64,000 nucleotides of DNA from Udeniomyces pyricola. Taxonomy: Eukaryota > Basidiomycota > Tremellomycetes > Cystofilobasidiales > Mrakiaceae. The notes beneath the pieces are model-generated. The model did not search any database and was not told the origin of the DNA. It saw only the letters and a list, made by a program, of their open reading frames with translations. The stretch spans positions 63,282-127,281 of the forward strand of contig BCIK01000032.1 in assembly GCA_039545295.1 (NCBI GenBank). Direction: 5' to 3'. Shown here one piece after another: positions 47,314 to 58,845 of the stretch. The translations under genes and the position numbers were made by a program. Each line of letters begins with the position of its first letter. Positions within the stretch are counted from its first letter, which is position 1.

Positions 47314-49229
47314 ATGTCCGCTTCCGACACGACTCCCGAGCAGGTCTCGACCTCTGATTCCAATGGACCTGCCTCTGTTACCATGCCCGACGCCTCCATC
47401 AAGGCCGCCAACGAGGCCCTCACTCAGTCGCTCGAGTCGGCCAACATTGTCCCTGACGAGCCCCTTGGTGGCGACAGCGCTACCAGCGGCGACGACAAGA
47501 CCGTCTTCCACGATCAGGCTAACTTCAACGTCAAGGTAAGGATCAGGTCGTCCACCGAATGATCCGTTTGGGAATGGTCATGTCGTCTTTGCCTCCTCTT
47601 CCCGGTCCTTTGTAGTCCGCCGTTGGCGCGTTGACTCTCTCCTCTCTCCTCTTCTTTCTCTGCCTTCGCCTTCCTCCTCTCCTATGACCAACGGATCTTT
47701 TCGCGCAGTGATCGTCTGCGTAGTCTCTTTATCACATGGACTTGGACCCGAAGCTAACGCCTATCCGATGGTTTCCTCTCTAAAATCTCACTAGCACCCG
47801 CTGTACTCGCCTTGGACGCTCTGGTACGAGTCCAACCAGACCAAAGGCCTGCCCAAAGCTGCCACGTCCGTACGTCAACGGCGTAGTCCTTCCCTTTCAC
47901 CTCTCCACGACCCGACACGCTTCCCATCTTTGGCCCTTTACCTGAAAGACGTTAATGTTTTGCTGCTCACCTCGTATGTTGTCGGGTACGACCGCTTCAT
48001 TTCGGGTCTAGGCTACCAACGGGGCTGCCGCGGGAGGATGGATGGACAATGTTCGCCCGGTCGTTTCTTTCAACAGCGTCGAGGAATTCTGGGGGTACGT
48101 CCTTGGTTTTGATGACCATGTCCCTCTCCTCTTCTCACGCGACATCTCAGTCATGATCCTACCTTTGCTTTGGAAAAACCAACTGTCCTAGGCGTGGCGT
48201 GGCGTGGCTCAGTTGGCTGTTGCTGACCGAATCGAAATCTTTCGTCTGCCATCTCTCTGTCTTGTGTTCAGTGTTTACAACAATGTTGTTCCCCCGTCGC
48301 AGCTCCCTGCTAAGGCCAACTATTACCTCTTCAAGGTTCCCTCCTCTCTCCCACCGTTGTTGATCCTGCAAGAAGCGCGTGAACAAGACGAGAAAGACAG
48401 GATGTTAACAGGATTTCGCGTTGTTCCCTGTCGAAAACGCAGGAGAGCATCATCCCCGCTTGGGAGGACGATGCCAACAAGGACGGTGGAAAGTGGTCGA
48501 TCCAGATCCCCAAGGACCGATACCGTCAGAACATTGATGCTATGTGGCTGAACACGGTATGTATCAACCTTGGCCGGTGGAAATCATTTCTCGAACTCAA
48601 TCGCGTCGCTGGCTGACAGAGAGACGTGTCTCATTTGGACTCTTCTTGTTCCTTACCTTTCATCGCTCCCTCCTTCCCCTTCTCTCCCCTTTCCTTTTTC
48701 ATACGCGACTTTTTTTTTTTTTCTCTTCTTGTCTTGGTTCCAGATGCTCGCCGCTATTGGAGAGACCTTTGAGACCCCCCTCCCTCCCATCTCCGAGTCT
48801 GAGAAGCCAGAGCAGCACGAGCCGATGGGTGACCTCATCACCGGTGTCATTCTCTCGACGCGTCCCAACTTTTACCGACTCGCCATCTGGACGCGCTACA
48901 CGCCCGGGCCGGAGAACGAGGGCGCGAAGGATGATCTCTTGGAGCGCATCACCATGATTGGCAAGCATTTCAAGACGGCTATCTTGGGCTTTGGAGAGGA
49001 CGAGCAGTTGACGAGTGGTTACCGAACCGAGGTTGAGTGGATCAAGCACTCGGATTCTGAAAAGAAGGACAAGAAGGTCAGTCATTGGTCGTGTTAGACG
49101 CGCTTTGGTCTTTTTTTTTGNGGGGGGGGGGGGGGTCGCTGGTGCTCTGTCAGACGTGCTTCGATCAACTGATGAGACGAATTCATTTACATCTCTTTCT
49201 CTCAGTCCATTCGCAGGATCATTGTCTAA
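47314..49229 (+). CDS. Eukaryotic translation initiation factor 4E (mRNA cap-binding protein)
   Basis: Exons 47314-47535, 47795-47869, 48012-48094, 48272-48335, 48443-48556, 48744-49076 and 49206-49229 give 304 residues. An acidic Ser/Thr-rich head of about 70 residues precedes the core. The first cap-site Trp region is HPLYSPWTLWYESNQTKG. The eIF4G-contact region reads VVSFNSVEEFWGVYNNVVPP. The second cap-stacking Trp with its acidic partner is in ESIIPAWEDDANKDGGKWSI. The third Trp region is FYRLAIWTRY. The insert ATNGAAAGGWMDNVRP before the VVSF strand is a fungal-type insertion. The tail KHSDSEKKDKK is spliced to a 24-nt last exon (SIRRIIV). The protein binds the m7G cap and recruits eIF4G to start translation. 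The last intron contains a G-run with an N call (about 49120). Confidence 0.95.
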
Positions 49230-50597
49230 GAAAAAAAAAAAAGGGGGGAGGGATTCTTCCTGATGACATCTGCCTCTTTACGCTCTTGCCTGGTTCCACT
49301 CAGTGGTTCCTCAGCTCCCCCTCTGTTCACCTCATCCGTCGTCCATCCATCGCATGTTCCCTTAAATGCTTGTGCTAGCCACCCAAAAGTATCCAGTTCT
49401 GCTCTCTGTCCTTTCCTTTTCTTTTTTTGTTCTTCCTTCTTTCTTCTGCTTGTTCTTCTGGTTCGTTCTTTCTCCCCCCTTCATCTCCTCTTCTCGTGCT
49501 TTGCAAAAAAAAAATCCCATATGAAAAATGGATGCGAAACCCCCCGTCCGACCCGATCTCCTCGCCTTTTTTGTTTTTCTCCCTCCTAAACCCCCTCTCN
49601 CCCNCCNCCCCCCCCCCCTTCNCCTCTCCGCGCCTTCTTTTTTTTCCCTCGATCTCCAGCATCTTTCTAGCTATCTTTTTTTTTTGGTTGTTGATGTCAC
49701 TTTTTTTTTTTTGTTGCTGTCTCCATCAAACAAACGACCTGGAATCCTTTTGACATAGCTGAAACTCATCCCAAGCTAGGTTTTCATTTGACCTCACCAT
49801 TCCCGGGCCAACCAAAGAGAAGAAGAGAAAAAAAACGTGTCACATCATCGTTTCTAAGTGGCTGCATTTATAAGCAACGTGTGCGGATGGGGAGGGGGGG
49901 GAGGGGTGGTAAGAAAAGAAAGGGGGTTTCATCTGAAATGGGGAGTTAAAAAAAAAAAAAAAAAAAACAGCAGCAAGACGAAACGATATGAAAAGACGAA
50001 ACGGGATGGACAGATGGGGGGCCAAAAACAAAATTTAAAAATCAGATCGACAGACAAAGGGAATAAGACGTAGAGTCCATGGAAGGAACCGCAACGAGAG
50101 AGCAACAAACAAAAAAACAAAAAAAAACAAAAAAAAAGGCGGGAGAGGGACTGAGTCGTTGTCTGCGGAGACTATGTATGTATGTATGTAGAGCGAAGGG
50201 AAGATTAAGCTAAATGAGGGAAAAAAAAGAGAGATCTTGGGATGCGAGTTTGACAGAGTCTCTTTATCTTATTTTGAGGAAAGGATGAGCGAGAAGGAGG
50301 ATAGGAGATGAGATGAGATGAGGTGGGATGGGATAGGATGGGATGGGGACCCGTCCTTGCCATTTATGGAGAGGAGGGCATGCAAAAGAAACAAAAGAGA
50401 GAAAAAAAGGGAGACAGTAGAGAAGAAAGAAAAGAATGAAAACAAGGAAAGGATGAAATAAAAACCTAAATGACATCTAGTGTGTGAACCGAGAAGGATA
50501 TTGATTGAGGACGAAGCAAGAAAAGCAAAGGAGAAAGAAAGGGGAGGGGAAGGGGGGAACAGAAAGGAAGGGGAAGGCAAAGGTGTTTGGAACACTT
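49230..50597. other. Convergent 3' region with homopolymers and N calls
   Basis: No supported gene. It includes C-runs with N calls at 49600-49622, T-runs at 49676-49712, A-runs at 49949-49967, a TATG repeat at 50174-50191 and GAGATGGGAT-like repeats at 50305-50347. Open frames here are compositional artefacts. Confidence 0.6.
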
Positions 50598-51892
50598 TCA
50601 GCATTCGGCTTCCGGGCATCCGATACGATGACCCCACCTGCCTCTACCCAAGCCCTGATTACAAGCCCTACACGAGTCGATGCCATGAAACCCTCCGCCA
50701 TGGGGATGAGGTCTCGACATGGGAGGTTGGAGAGGTCGGGGGTTTCCAAGCCGATACGGCGTCGAGATAGCGTTGGGCAAGAGGGGGAGTTGGGCATGGG
50801 CGCGCTGGGAAGGCGATCCAAAAGGGGAGTGGGAGGGTGTACAGGCAGGAGTGGCAGAGATGGAGTTGTAGGTCCGAGTGAGGTAGGATGGGGAGGAGTG
50901 AGGTGGGGAAACGGAAGTTGGCTGCAGGAAGAAACGTGAGGTTCGTAAAGGGATTTGTGTCGACGTTAGCGTTTTCAACTCGATTTCCAAGCTAGAGCTA
51001 GCTCTGGCAAGACGCGAGAATTTGGGTGTCTTTTGACGGTCCACAAAAGAGAACGGGGAATAAAGGGTTCAAAAGGAGAAGAAAAAAAAAAAAAAAAAAA
51101 AAACACTGACGATTCCAAAGTCGGCTTGCCAAGAGTAATCGCCGTAAATTTCAGACATGACCTGCTCGTCTTGCTCGTGTTGGAGCGGAATCGATTGGTA
51201 GAACGGTGGTTGGTGGTGTGACGACGAGGAAGAGGACGAGGAGGCGCGACCGAAGGTATCGTTGTTGATGCCGTCTGTCATGGATGAGTCTCCCATGGTC
51301 ATGGACATCGAGGTATCCTCGACGACCATGGGCAAGGGAGCGACGGCGGCGAGGGCCGTTGCAGGGTGAAGGGTTGAGTGAGCGCCAAAGGGAGAGGAAA
51401 AGGCGGAGGTCGCCGGCGTGGAAGAGGATGAAGAGGCCGGCGTTGGGTAAGACGCAAAGTGGTGTCGTTTCTGGGATAAGGATAGAGGGGTTAGAGAAAA
51501 TAGAAGGAAGAAGAACAAGTAAGAAAAGAAAGAAGAAGAAAAAAGAAACCAGGTGAGTTCACAGACGGACGCGTCGAGAGAAAACTGACACCTAGCGGAC
51601 GGCCGCGTTCCGTCCGGTGGGTGGGAAGGGAAGGGAAGGGAAGGGAAGGGGAAGGAGGAGCAGCAAGGCAAGAAGGGAAAAAAGGTCTACCCACCGAGGC
51701 CGATTCATCGATCGACTGGGCCTCGAACGAGGAGGGGCTTCGGGCTCGCTTCACCCGGTTATGGGTCTGGCCGGATGGGAACAAGGGGGGCGGATGGGGT
51801 TGCGGGTGGGAGAACGAAGGATAGGATGTCGTCGCGTGAGGGAAGAAGTCTGAGTGGGCGGGTTGAGGGGTCGCGTTGGAGAAGGAGTGCAT
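50598..51892 (-). CDS. Small Ser/Pro-rich protein with C-terminal CX2C-X14-CX4C cysteine cluster
   Basis: Three exons on the minus strand (51695-51892, 51111-51470, 50598-50921), all joined in phase 0, give 293 residues. The start MHSFSNATPQPAHSDFF lies just after a CA/TG-rich leader. A basic motif (THNRVKRARSPSSFEAQ) and a second (KRHHFASYPTPASSS) could be nuclear localisation signals. The middle is Ser-rich with EIYGDYSWQADFG. The C-terminus has MSRPHPHGGGFHGIDSCRAC followed by a Gly/Arg stretch and two more Cys, spaced CX2C-X14-CX4C, which could bind zinc. I do not recognise the family. The alternative frame over the last exon is also open, so the C-terminal reading depends on the proposed intron 50922-51110. 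Confidence 0.6.
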
Positions 51893-52143
51893 AGTGGATG
51901 TGTGTGTGTGTGAGTGTGAGTGTGTGTGGGTATGCGTATGTGTATGGATATGAATGGAGGGAGGGAGGGATGAATTGTGGTGGGTGTGTTGTGTTGTGTT
52001 GTGTTTGAGAATGGACTGGAAAGTTGAGACAAACAAAAGGGAAAAGGGGGCGGCGGTGGTTTAGTGGATTGGCTCTGTGGGAAGTGAGTGTGAGCTGGGT
52101 GGGAGAGTTGGTTCGTTGGTTGATTGATGAATGGGTTTGGGTG

Positions 52144-52174
52144 AGTTGAGTTGAGTTGAGTTGAGTTGAGTTGA
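52144..52174. repeat. TTGAG pentanucleotide tandem array
   Basis: About six perfect units in the promoter region between the two divergent genes. Confidence 0.9.
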
Positions 52175-52441
52175 AATGATCGATCGATTAAATCAATCGA
52201 TCAACCGATCAATCCGTCCCCGACCATTCTTCTCCCTCTCCCATGCTCCATTCCATGTCTCCCGCGCAGCCGCTTGCCCCTTGGATGGATGTCCCTCGTC
52301 ATGAGAATGAATTATCTTATTATCCGCCCATCCACCACAACGACACCTAATATATCCTCCTTGACCCATACATTCCTTCATTCTCCTCCTAGCTTGACGC
52401 TCATTCCCACTCAACACACCTCACCTTTCGCCCGCTCCAAC

Positions 52442-52478
52442 GTCAGTCAGTCAGGTCAGTCAGTCAGTCAGTCAGTCG
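52442..52478. repeat. CAGT tetranucleotide array with one phase break
   Basis: Tandem GTCA units with a single GG interruption near 52455. Confidence 0.9.
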
Positions 52479-52796
52479 TCCTCTCGTCGAGCCGCTTGGG
52501 AAGACGCGCGCGCGCGCGCTGCTTCGCTCTCTCTCACACACCACCCTCGTCATGGCTGGGATGCGTGTTGTTTTGTTTTGTTGTGCTCACATTCTCCACC
52601 TTCTTTTGTTCGTGTGCGTGCGTGTGTGTGTATATACATGTCTCTCTCTCTGTCTCTCTCCCTCTCCCTCTCTCTCCCTCTCTCTGTATCTCGCCTTACC
52701 ATCCATCCAGCTCGTCATCGTATAATTAGTCCTTGGTTCTCGTCCATCTCCCCATCTCGGTTGACCCTTTCGGTGGACATCGCACTTGGAATCCCA

Positions 52797-55700
52797 ATGT
52801 CGACGAGCACTTCCCTCCCGCGTGCAGGCCACGAATCCAAACAAGCTTTCTCTCCAACCCCTTTCTCTTTCCCTTCCCGCTCATCCGCCTCGGCCACATT
52901 GACCAACTCCTCACGCACTCGCACCCATTCTAACGAGCTCCCATCCTCCTCCGCCTCCTCATCTGACTCATCCGCCTCGAGTCTGACCAACTCTCCATTT
53001 TATAACCACACCAACCAAACCCCTACCAATTACGATCACAAAAACGATCACTTTCAATCCCGCTCGCCTCCACCCGCCTTTCTCGCCTTTCAATCGTCCC
53101 ATCATCACCCCAACCCCGGTTCGACCCCTTACCGTCACGGTCCGACCACTGCCGGCGATGCCACCTTGCCCATTTCGTACCAGGACCCGCTCTCCTCGCC
53201 CTTTGATCGCAAAAGTCTCGTCTCCGTCACGCTCGGCGCGCTCGATCTGCCCCGGCGGCCAAAGAGCACCCAGCCCCGCTTCTTTCGCGACGGCCTCAAC
53301 GGCAACGACTTTCTCACCTCGCCCGTCCTCTTTTCGCGCTCCCTCGCTGCCGACGAGCCGGCGCACATCTCCCTCAAACGCAAGACACCCCCGACGCCTG
53401 ACGCAAGGTTGAGGACGTACAGCTCCCCCGTTCGCGTCATGGGCGCAAGCGGCTCATTGATCGACGCTCTCCTCTCGGACGAACCCTACGACCGCAGTCT
53501 CATCGACCACCGCATGAGCCCTCTCCGGATGACCATGGACGCCAGAGATCTCTTTCGCCAACGGTCCAACACCGATGAGCTTCAAGTCGGCGCCGACGGC
53601 CATGACGACCGCTGTGAGGAGAACGATGAGGGTACTCGAGATGTTGGCAAGAGATGGGACGGTAGTCAAGGAGGACAAGACGACCTGGCAGCAGGAAGGG
53701 TTCAGTTGGGCGATGATGGTCAGGACCTTTTGTTGAGTCGAGAGGAGCAGGGCGGCAAGGGATTAGGCAAGCGAGGAAGGAGTCTCACTTGGGACGACGA
53801 CGATCAGCACACTACTCACTATGAACATGCGACGGATGAGCCAGCCTTGCCCGAGAGCGTTATGATGGAAAGGATCAACGCTCAGAGCGCCAACCCCTTT
53901 TACACCACTTCGGCTGGATCGACGAGTGTTCGACAGCAGACGACGCCTCCGACACCTCCTGGCCATCATCGTACTCATTCAGACGACGCAGGCGATCGAT
54001 ACCGAAACCGAGTTCGAACGGCTACCCCCACGTCGGCGATGCTCCTTACTTCTCATCTAGATACCCAGGCCGACGTCTTTTCGATGACATCTACTCCTCC
54101 TACTCGATGGCATGACCAGCAGCAGCCGCCGCAGCAACAGCAACAGCAACAACTGCAACGACCTCAACCTTTGCGTCGCCTCACTACGCCTTCCCATTCG
54201 TCCTCTGAATCTCACATGTTCCCGCCTCCTACCATCATTACGACCTCTAGCTCCAACACTTCTCTTCCGCCGTCCACTTCTGCTTCGTTCACCCTTCATC
54301 CCAACACAGCCTCGCGATCTCGACCCGTCCCGACGCCCATCAATACGTCTGCGTTCCTCGATTACCGAGGTCACAACGCTACCTTTGATGGTGATCTTTC
54401 GCCTGCGCTCTCTCCTTTGTATCCATCTGCTTCTCGTCCTTATCAGCAGCAGCAGCAACTCCAGCTCCTCCGCCAGACGCATCAGCCGGGGGGCATCCTG
54501 GGCGAGGCACCAAGTCCGATGCTCGCCAACTTTCCCAATACCTCGTCGCCTGGCGGATTGGATGATCTTCTCGCGAGTATGGGGCGAGCAGGTCCCACAG
54601 GTGGGCTTTTGACCGGCAAGGAGATGGAACTGCTCATCAAGGACGCCGACATGCCGTTCCAGAGCGGCGAGCTTGACGTCCAGCTCGGAGGGGACGGCGA
54701 CGAGCCATCCACGTTTTCGTTCGATCTCGAGCGAGATGCGACTAATGCTTACGAGCCGCCTTTGCTGGTCGGAGGATACCAGCCCAACTACTCTCTCGAG
54801 AATGAGCCCTTGTCCTCATCGTCTTCCCCTCGCAACGAAGGCTACGTCTCGTCCTCGGCCGACACCTCGTTTGCTACCACCTCATCTTCGTCTTCGGATC
54901 CCAACCTTCAAGCCTTTATCGTCTCTTCCACTTCCTTTCCTTCTAGCTCTGAGAGCGACTCGCGTGCCTCTTATGCCCAATCTCTCCTCTACGCCTCGCC
55001 CCGTTTGAAGCCTGTCCAGCCATGCCATCAGCCCCATACGAGCACGACTCTCTTTCCGCCGTCAAACAACAACTTTCATCTCTTCACAAGAAACGCCCGC
55101 AACATCCGACGTCACTCCATGGATCCTGCGGCGTTTGATGCTCCCCCTCTTCCTGTGACCGACGCTAATACCCCCAACTCGTCGCTCGGGGGTAACCTTG
55201 GTCGGGAGAATATTGTTCGACGGGCTAGTTACCATGTCGGATCCTCGGGAGGAGAGCCAAAAGGTGCCGGGGCTGGGTTTGATGGGATGATTAGACGGGG
55301 AAGCACTGGATTGACCCCCTCGAGACTTGCGAGGAAGAAGAAGCCGATGAGGACTGGGTCGTCGAAGGGGGCCTCACACGCTGGGGTCGAGATGTCGCTC
55401 ATGAGGATGGATGGTGGGCTCGGTCAAGAGAGTGGCATGGATCGTCGGTCGTCAATGTTTGAGATGGGACCCGGAGGAGACGGGCGACAAGGTGGAGGAC
55501 CTATGGATTCTAACGTGAACTCGTTCCAGGGACCTCACTCTGCTCCGTTCCATCATTCCACCTTTGAGTTCCATCAGCAACCACAGTTGAACCAGCACCA
55601 AGGCCAGCAGCAACAGCAGCAGCAGCAGCAGCAGCAGCAATCGTTCCCCGATTTTCAGTTCTCCAATCGGTCCCCTTCCTCGCCTGTTTCACATCACATT

Positions 55701-58098
55701 CAGCATCACCAGCAAGTTCCTCAGTTTGCCCATACGATGGATGGGTCTCTCGACGGACTGGATCTCGACCTCAGACACTCGTACTCGGCTCCCGCGACAG
55801 GATATGGGTCTCCCTCGTCCTTCCATCCGACTTTTGAGCTACACGACGATCAAGGCGTTCAGCAGTTTGCCTATAACCTCTCCTCTACCTCTTATCCATC
55901 GTCTTCCTCGTTGGGTCCCTCGGCGACGGCGATGACCAGTTCCAACGGCAGGGTCCCCAATCTTTCCTCGAACGGATGCTACGATGAGCTCNCCCTTCCG
56001 ACCACCCTCACCGACGAGGCGAGCCAGTCCACGCTCGTCGATCCCTTCAACTGTTTCGCTCCCCCACCCATGCTTCATTTGTCTCCTCCAAACACCCATT
56101 TCCCACCGCGGGTCACCCGACGTCACTCTTCCTCGGCAACCCCTTCTTCCTCGTCTTCCGGCGCTGTTTTCCCTCCGACCGTTCCCACTTCCTCTGCAAA
56201 GACGGCCGAGCGGACTGAACGACCTCCCTCACTATCCATCCATGGGAATCGACTCGGGCGTCCACCTCGCAAAACAAAAACCCTCCTTAGCATCACCACG
56301 ACATCCTCCTCTGATATGGCGGGTATCATGGATGGCGCTGATGACGACTCGGCGGGAGGAGGTGACGAAGCTCGACGTAGACGAATAGGAGGTGGACCGG
56401 TGGTCAGTGATGTTGGTAGTGGTGGACACGACAACAACGGCATGGTAGACGACGAGTTGACGATGCCCAAGATGGGAGGAGCTCGACGGATTCCCCTTCC
56501 GATACCTTCCATTATGGCCAACGTTCCACCTCCACCTCCTTCGACCCTCACCCGAGTTCCCAACCCGCGACCGCGGCCCGGTGCGACTGCTCTGACTTAC
56601 TACGATGTTGTGGCTCCCGCTCCTCGTTCGTCTCTCTCCTCTGCCCTCATCGATTCCCTCTACATCATCCTCCCGCCTCCCGATGGATGCGAGGGCGACC
56701 TCGGAGAAGGAAATGAGCCCATGTCTCCAGCCTCCATGAGCGGCGATGACTCGTTCGGCGGGGCCGGAGGTCGAGGTGGGGAGTACGAGCCTCGCCGAGC
56801 AGGTTCAGTCGATGAAGGTTCCGGTGGAAGCAGCAACGGTGGCAACGGAAGTGGTAGCCAAACCGGTCCCAACGGTCTGACGTGGGACAAGGGAAGGAGC
56901 TCGAAACCTGATAGCGATATGAGGTACAAGTGTCTCGTCACCGGTTGCGAGAGGGCGTTCCCGAGGAAGAGTGCTATCGTCAACCATATCCAGACTCACC
57001 TCGAGGATAAGCCGTTCGTTTGCCCTGTCGCAGGATGGTGAGTCAACGGTCCTTTTTTTCTTTTCCTTCGGATTTTTCCTCTTGGTCTCGTTTAGTTCGT
57101 TGTCTTTCAAGGACGTGTTACTGACACTGTCCTAACCCCCCCCCCCCCTCCCCCCACGCCTCATGTTCTGCGCGTGATCCTTCTATCTTTGTCTGTTCTG
57201 TGCCTTCTTCCTACAGCAACTCGTCCTTTGTCCGTCAGCACGATCTTCGACGACACGAACGGATTCACACTGGTGCTAAGTCTCATCTTTGCCCTTGGTA
57301 AGTCCCTCTCGTAATTTATCATCCATCTCCTCCAAGGTGCAAATTCACTTTCCCGACCAAGGACGGATCGATTTCTGACGCTTGGATCCTCTTCTCTATC
57401 CATATTTCTTTGTGTCTTTTTTCTTCTTTTTCTTTTCTTTCTATAGTGGCAAAGGGTTTGCTCGCCACGATGCCCTCACTCGTCATCGTCAGCGCAACAT
57501 CTGTGAAGGTGCCCTCGGCGAGATGAAACCCAAGCCGACATCCAAACGATCTGTCCGACGTGCCCGTGCTGCTGCGGCCGCGACTGGCGGTATTGCCGGT
57601 CAAGCTAACATGTCCTCTAACGATCACACCGATACCACTGGGTTGCCTAGGGACGACGCGATGACGTTCAAAGCGGAAGGTGGAGCGGAGGAGACGTCGA
57701 CGATGATGCTCGGTGGAGGTGAAGAAGAAGAGGAAGAGGAGGAAGAGGAAGATTGGGCGAGAGGGATGATGGGCTTTGGATCGTCATCTGCCACTGGTGG
57801 TAGTGGTCATGGTGGCGGCGTTGGTGGTAGAGAGGGAGATGGATTGTTGATGGGGGAAGACGATGAGGAGTTGACAGTCCATGGTGGGATGAATGAGCCA
57901 AGGAGGGGTCATCGGCTGATGATGTCTGACGACCATCATCATCATCACGACAATGGCATCTTCCTCAACAACCACAACGACCACAACGACGAAGACGACT
58001 TTCATGGCTTACACCCTCATCCATTGCATCACGATCACAATGCGTTGTCTCTCGTCAACATGGACATCTACCCGCATGGCGTCTATGATTTCCAGTAG
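52797..58098 (+). CDS. Large C2H2 zinc-finger transcription factor, Swi5/Ace2-like
   Basis: Exons 52797-57037, 57217-57297 and 57447-58098 give 1657 residues. The first 1370 residues are Ser/Pro/Gln-rich with short conserved-looking motifs (SLVSVTLGALDLPRRPK, GSLIDALLSDEPYDRSLID, PYDRSLIDHRMSPLRMTMDA) and polyQ runs at 54116-54153 and 55604-55640. Three fingers follow: YKCLVTGCERAFPRKSAIVN-HIQTH, FVCPVAGCNSSFVRQHDLRR-HERIH and a shorter third finger LCPCGKGFARHDALTRHR. The linker HLEDKPF and the CPCGKGFAR third finger are hallmarks of yeast Swi5 and Ace2. The tail is basic (KPTSKRSVRRARAAAAA), then acidic and His-rich. In yeast these factors drive late-mitosis and daughter-cell genes. That role here is inferred. 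Start 52797 follows a CT-rich leader; the frame is open further upstream only through low-complexity leader. One N at 55992 leaves one codon unknown. Confidence 0.88.
55604..55640 (+). repeat. CAG-rich glutamine tract in the Swi5/Ace2-like gene
   Basis: Uninterrupted CAG/CAA codons encoding about 12 glutamines. Confidence 0.85.
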
Positions 58099-58197
58099 TC
58101 GGATGTCGTACTAGCTCCGGCCTCGGCTTCCCATCTTTGCACTTTCTCCTTCTCTCGTCTCATCAATCTCCTCACCCTTTCCCACCCTCCCACTGTT

Positions 58198-58238
<41 letters not shown>

Positions 58239-58803
58239 GCTTGTTTGTATGTTCTCTCTGTTGTTCTTTATCTCCTACTCGTGTCTTGTTGCCCCCAGAT
58301 ATTCCTTTTCTTCTTCTTCTTGCAATCCTTTTCACCTAGCATTCTACTGTCCCTCCACCCCCCCCTCTTGCACTCTCCGCATGAACTCCAATTTCTCTTC
58401 ATGTACTTCCCGTCTCGTCTCGTATTTAATATCCTTCCCTCGTTTGTTTCTTATTCTTTTCGTCTTTTTTTTCTCACTTCTTTCTTTCTTCCGTTTTCTT
58501 CCATTCGCTTCCCAATGTCCTACCACCTTGCTTCCCAACAAACCCCTCTTGTTTTCTCCTTTTCCTTTTCGTTCCTTCCTCTCGCCTCATGACCATTTGT
58601 AAGACCCCAACCCATATTCCCCCTTTTAAGTACTTGTCCAAGTAACAATCGCGTTTCGACTCCCATCTTCATCCCTCATCACATTCCCATGATATCTCTA
58701 CCCCCTTTTTTTTTTTCAATTGTCTCTTTTTCTCTCCATCGACTTACTAGCTATCATACCTTTCGACCCTAAACGATCACACACACAAAAAAAGAAACAC
58801 GTG

Positions 58804-58845
<42 letters not shown>

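Larger units (their letters stand above)
51893..52796. promoter_or_regulatory. Divergent region rich in short tandem repeats upstream of the SWI5/ACE2-like gene
   Basis: 904 bp between divergent starts. It holds TG repeats at 51899-51930, GTTGT units at 51988-52004, TTGAG pentamers at 52144-52174, a GATCGATCGATTAAATCAATC-like inverted stretch at 52177-52205, CAGT tetramers at 52442-52478, CG repeats at 52504-52521 and CT repeats at 52637-52690. No gene is supported. Confidence 0.7.

Noticed and set aside
52578..52796. In-frame extension of the Swi5/Ace2-like protein upstream to 52578
   Set aside because: The added residues are a repetitive Ser/Leu translation of CT and TG microsatellite leader. 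The ATG at 52797 begins sequence of normal composition for this protein.
58137..58602. Hydrophobic frames of 117-151 residues after the Swi5/Ace2-like gene
   Set aside because: CT-rich 3' flank composition explains them. Several overlapping frames look equally hydrophobic.
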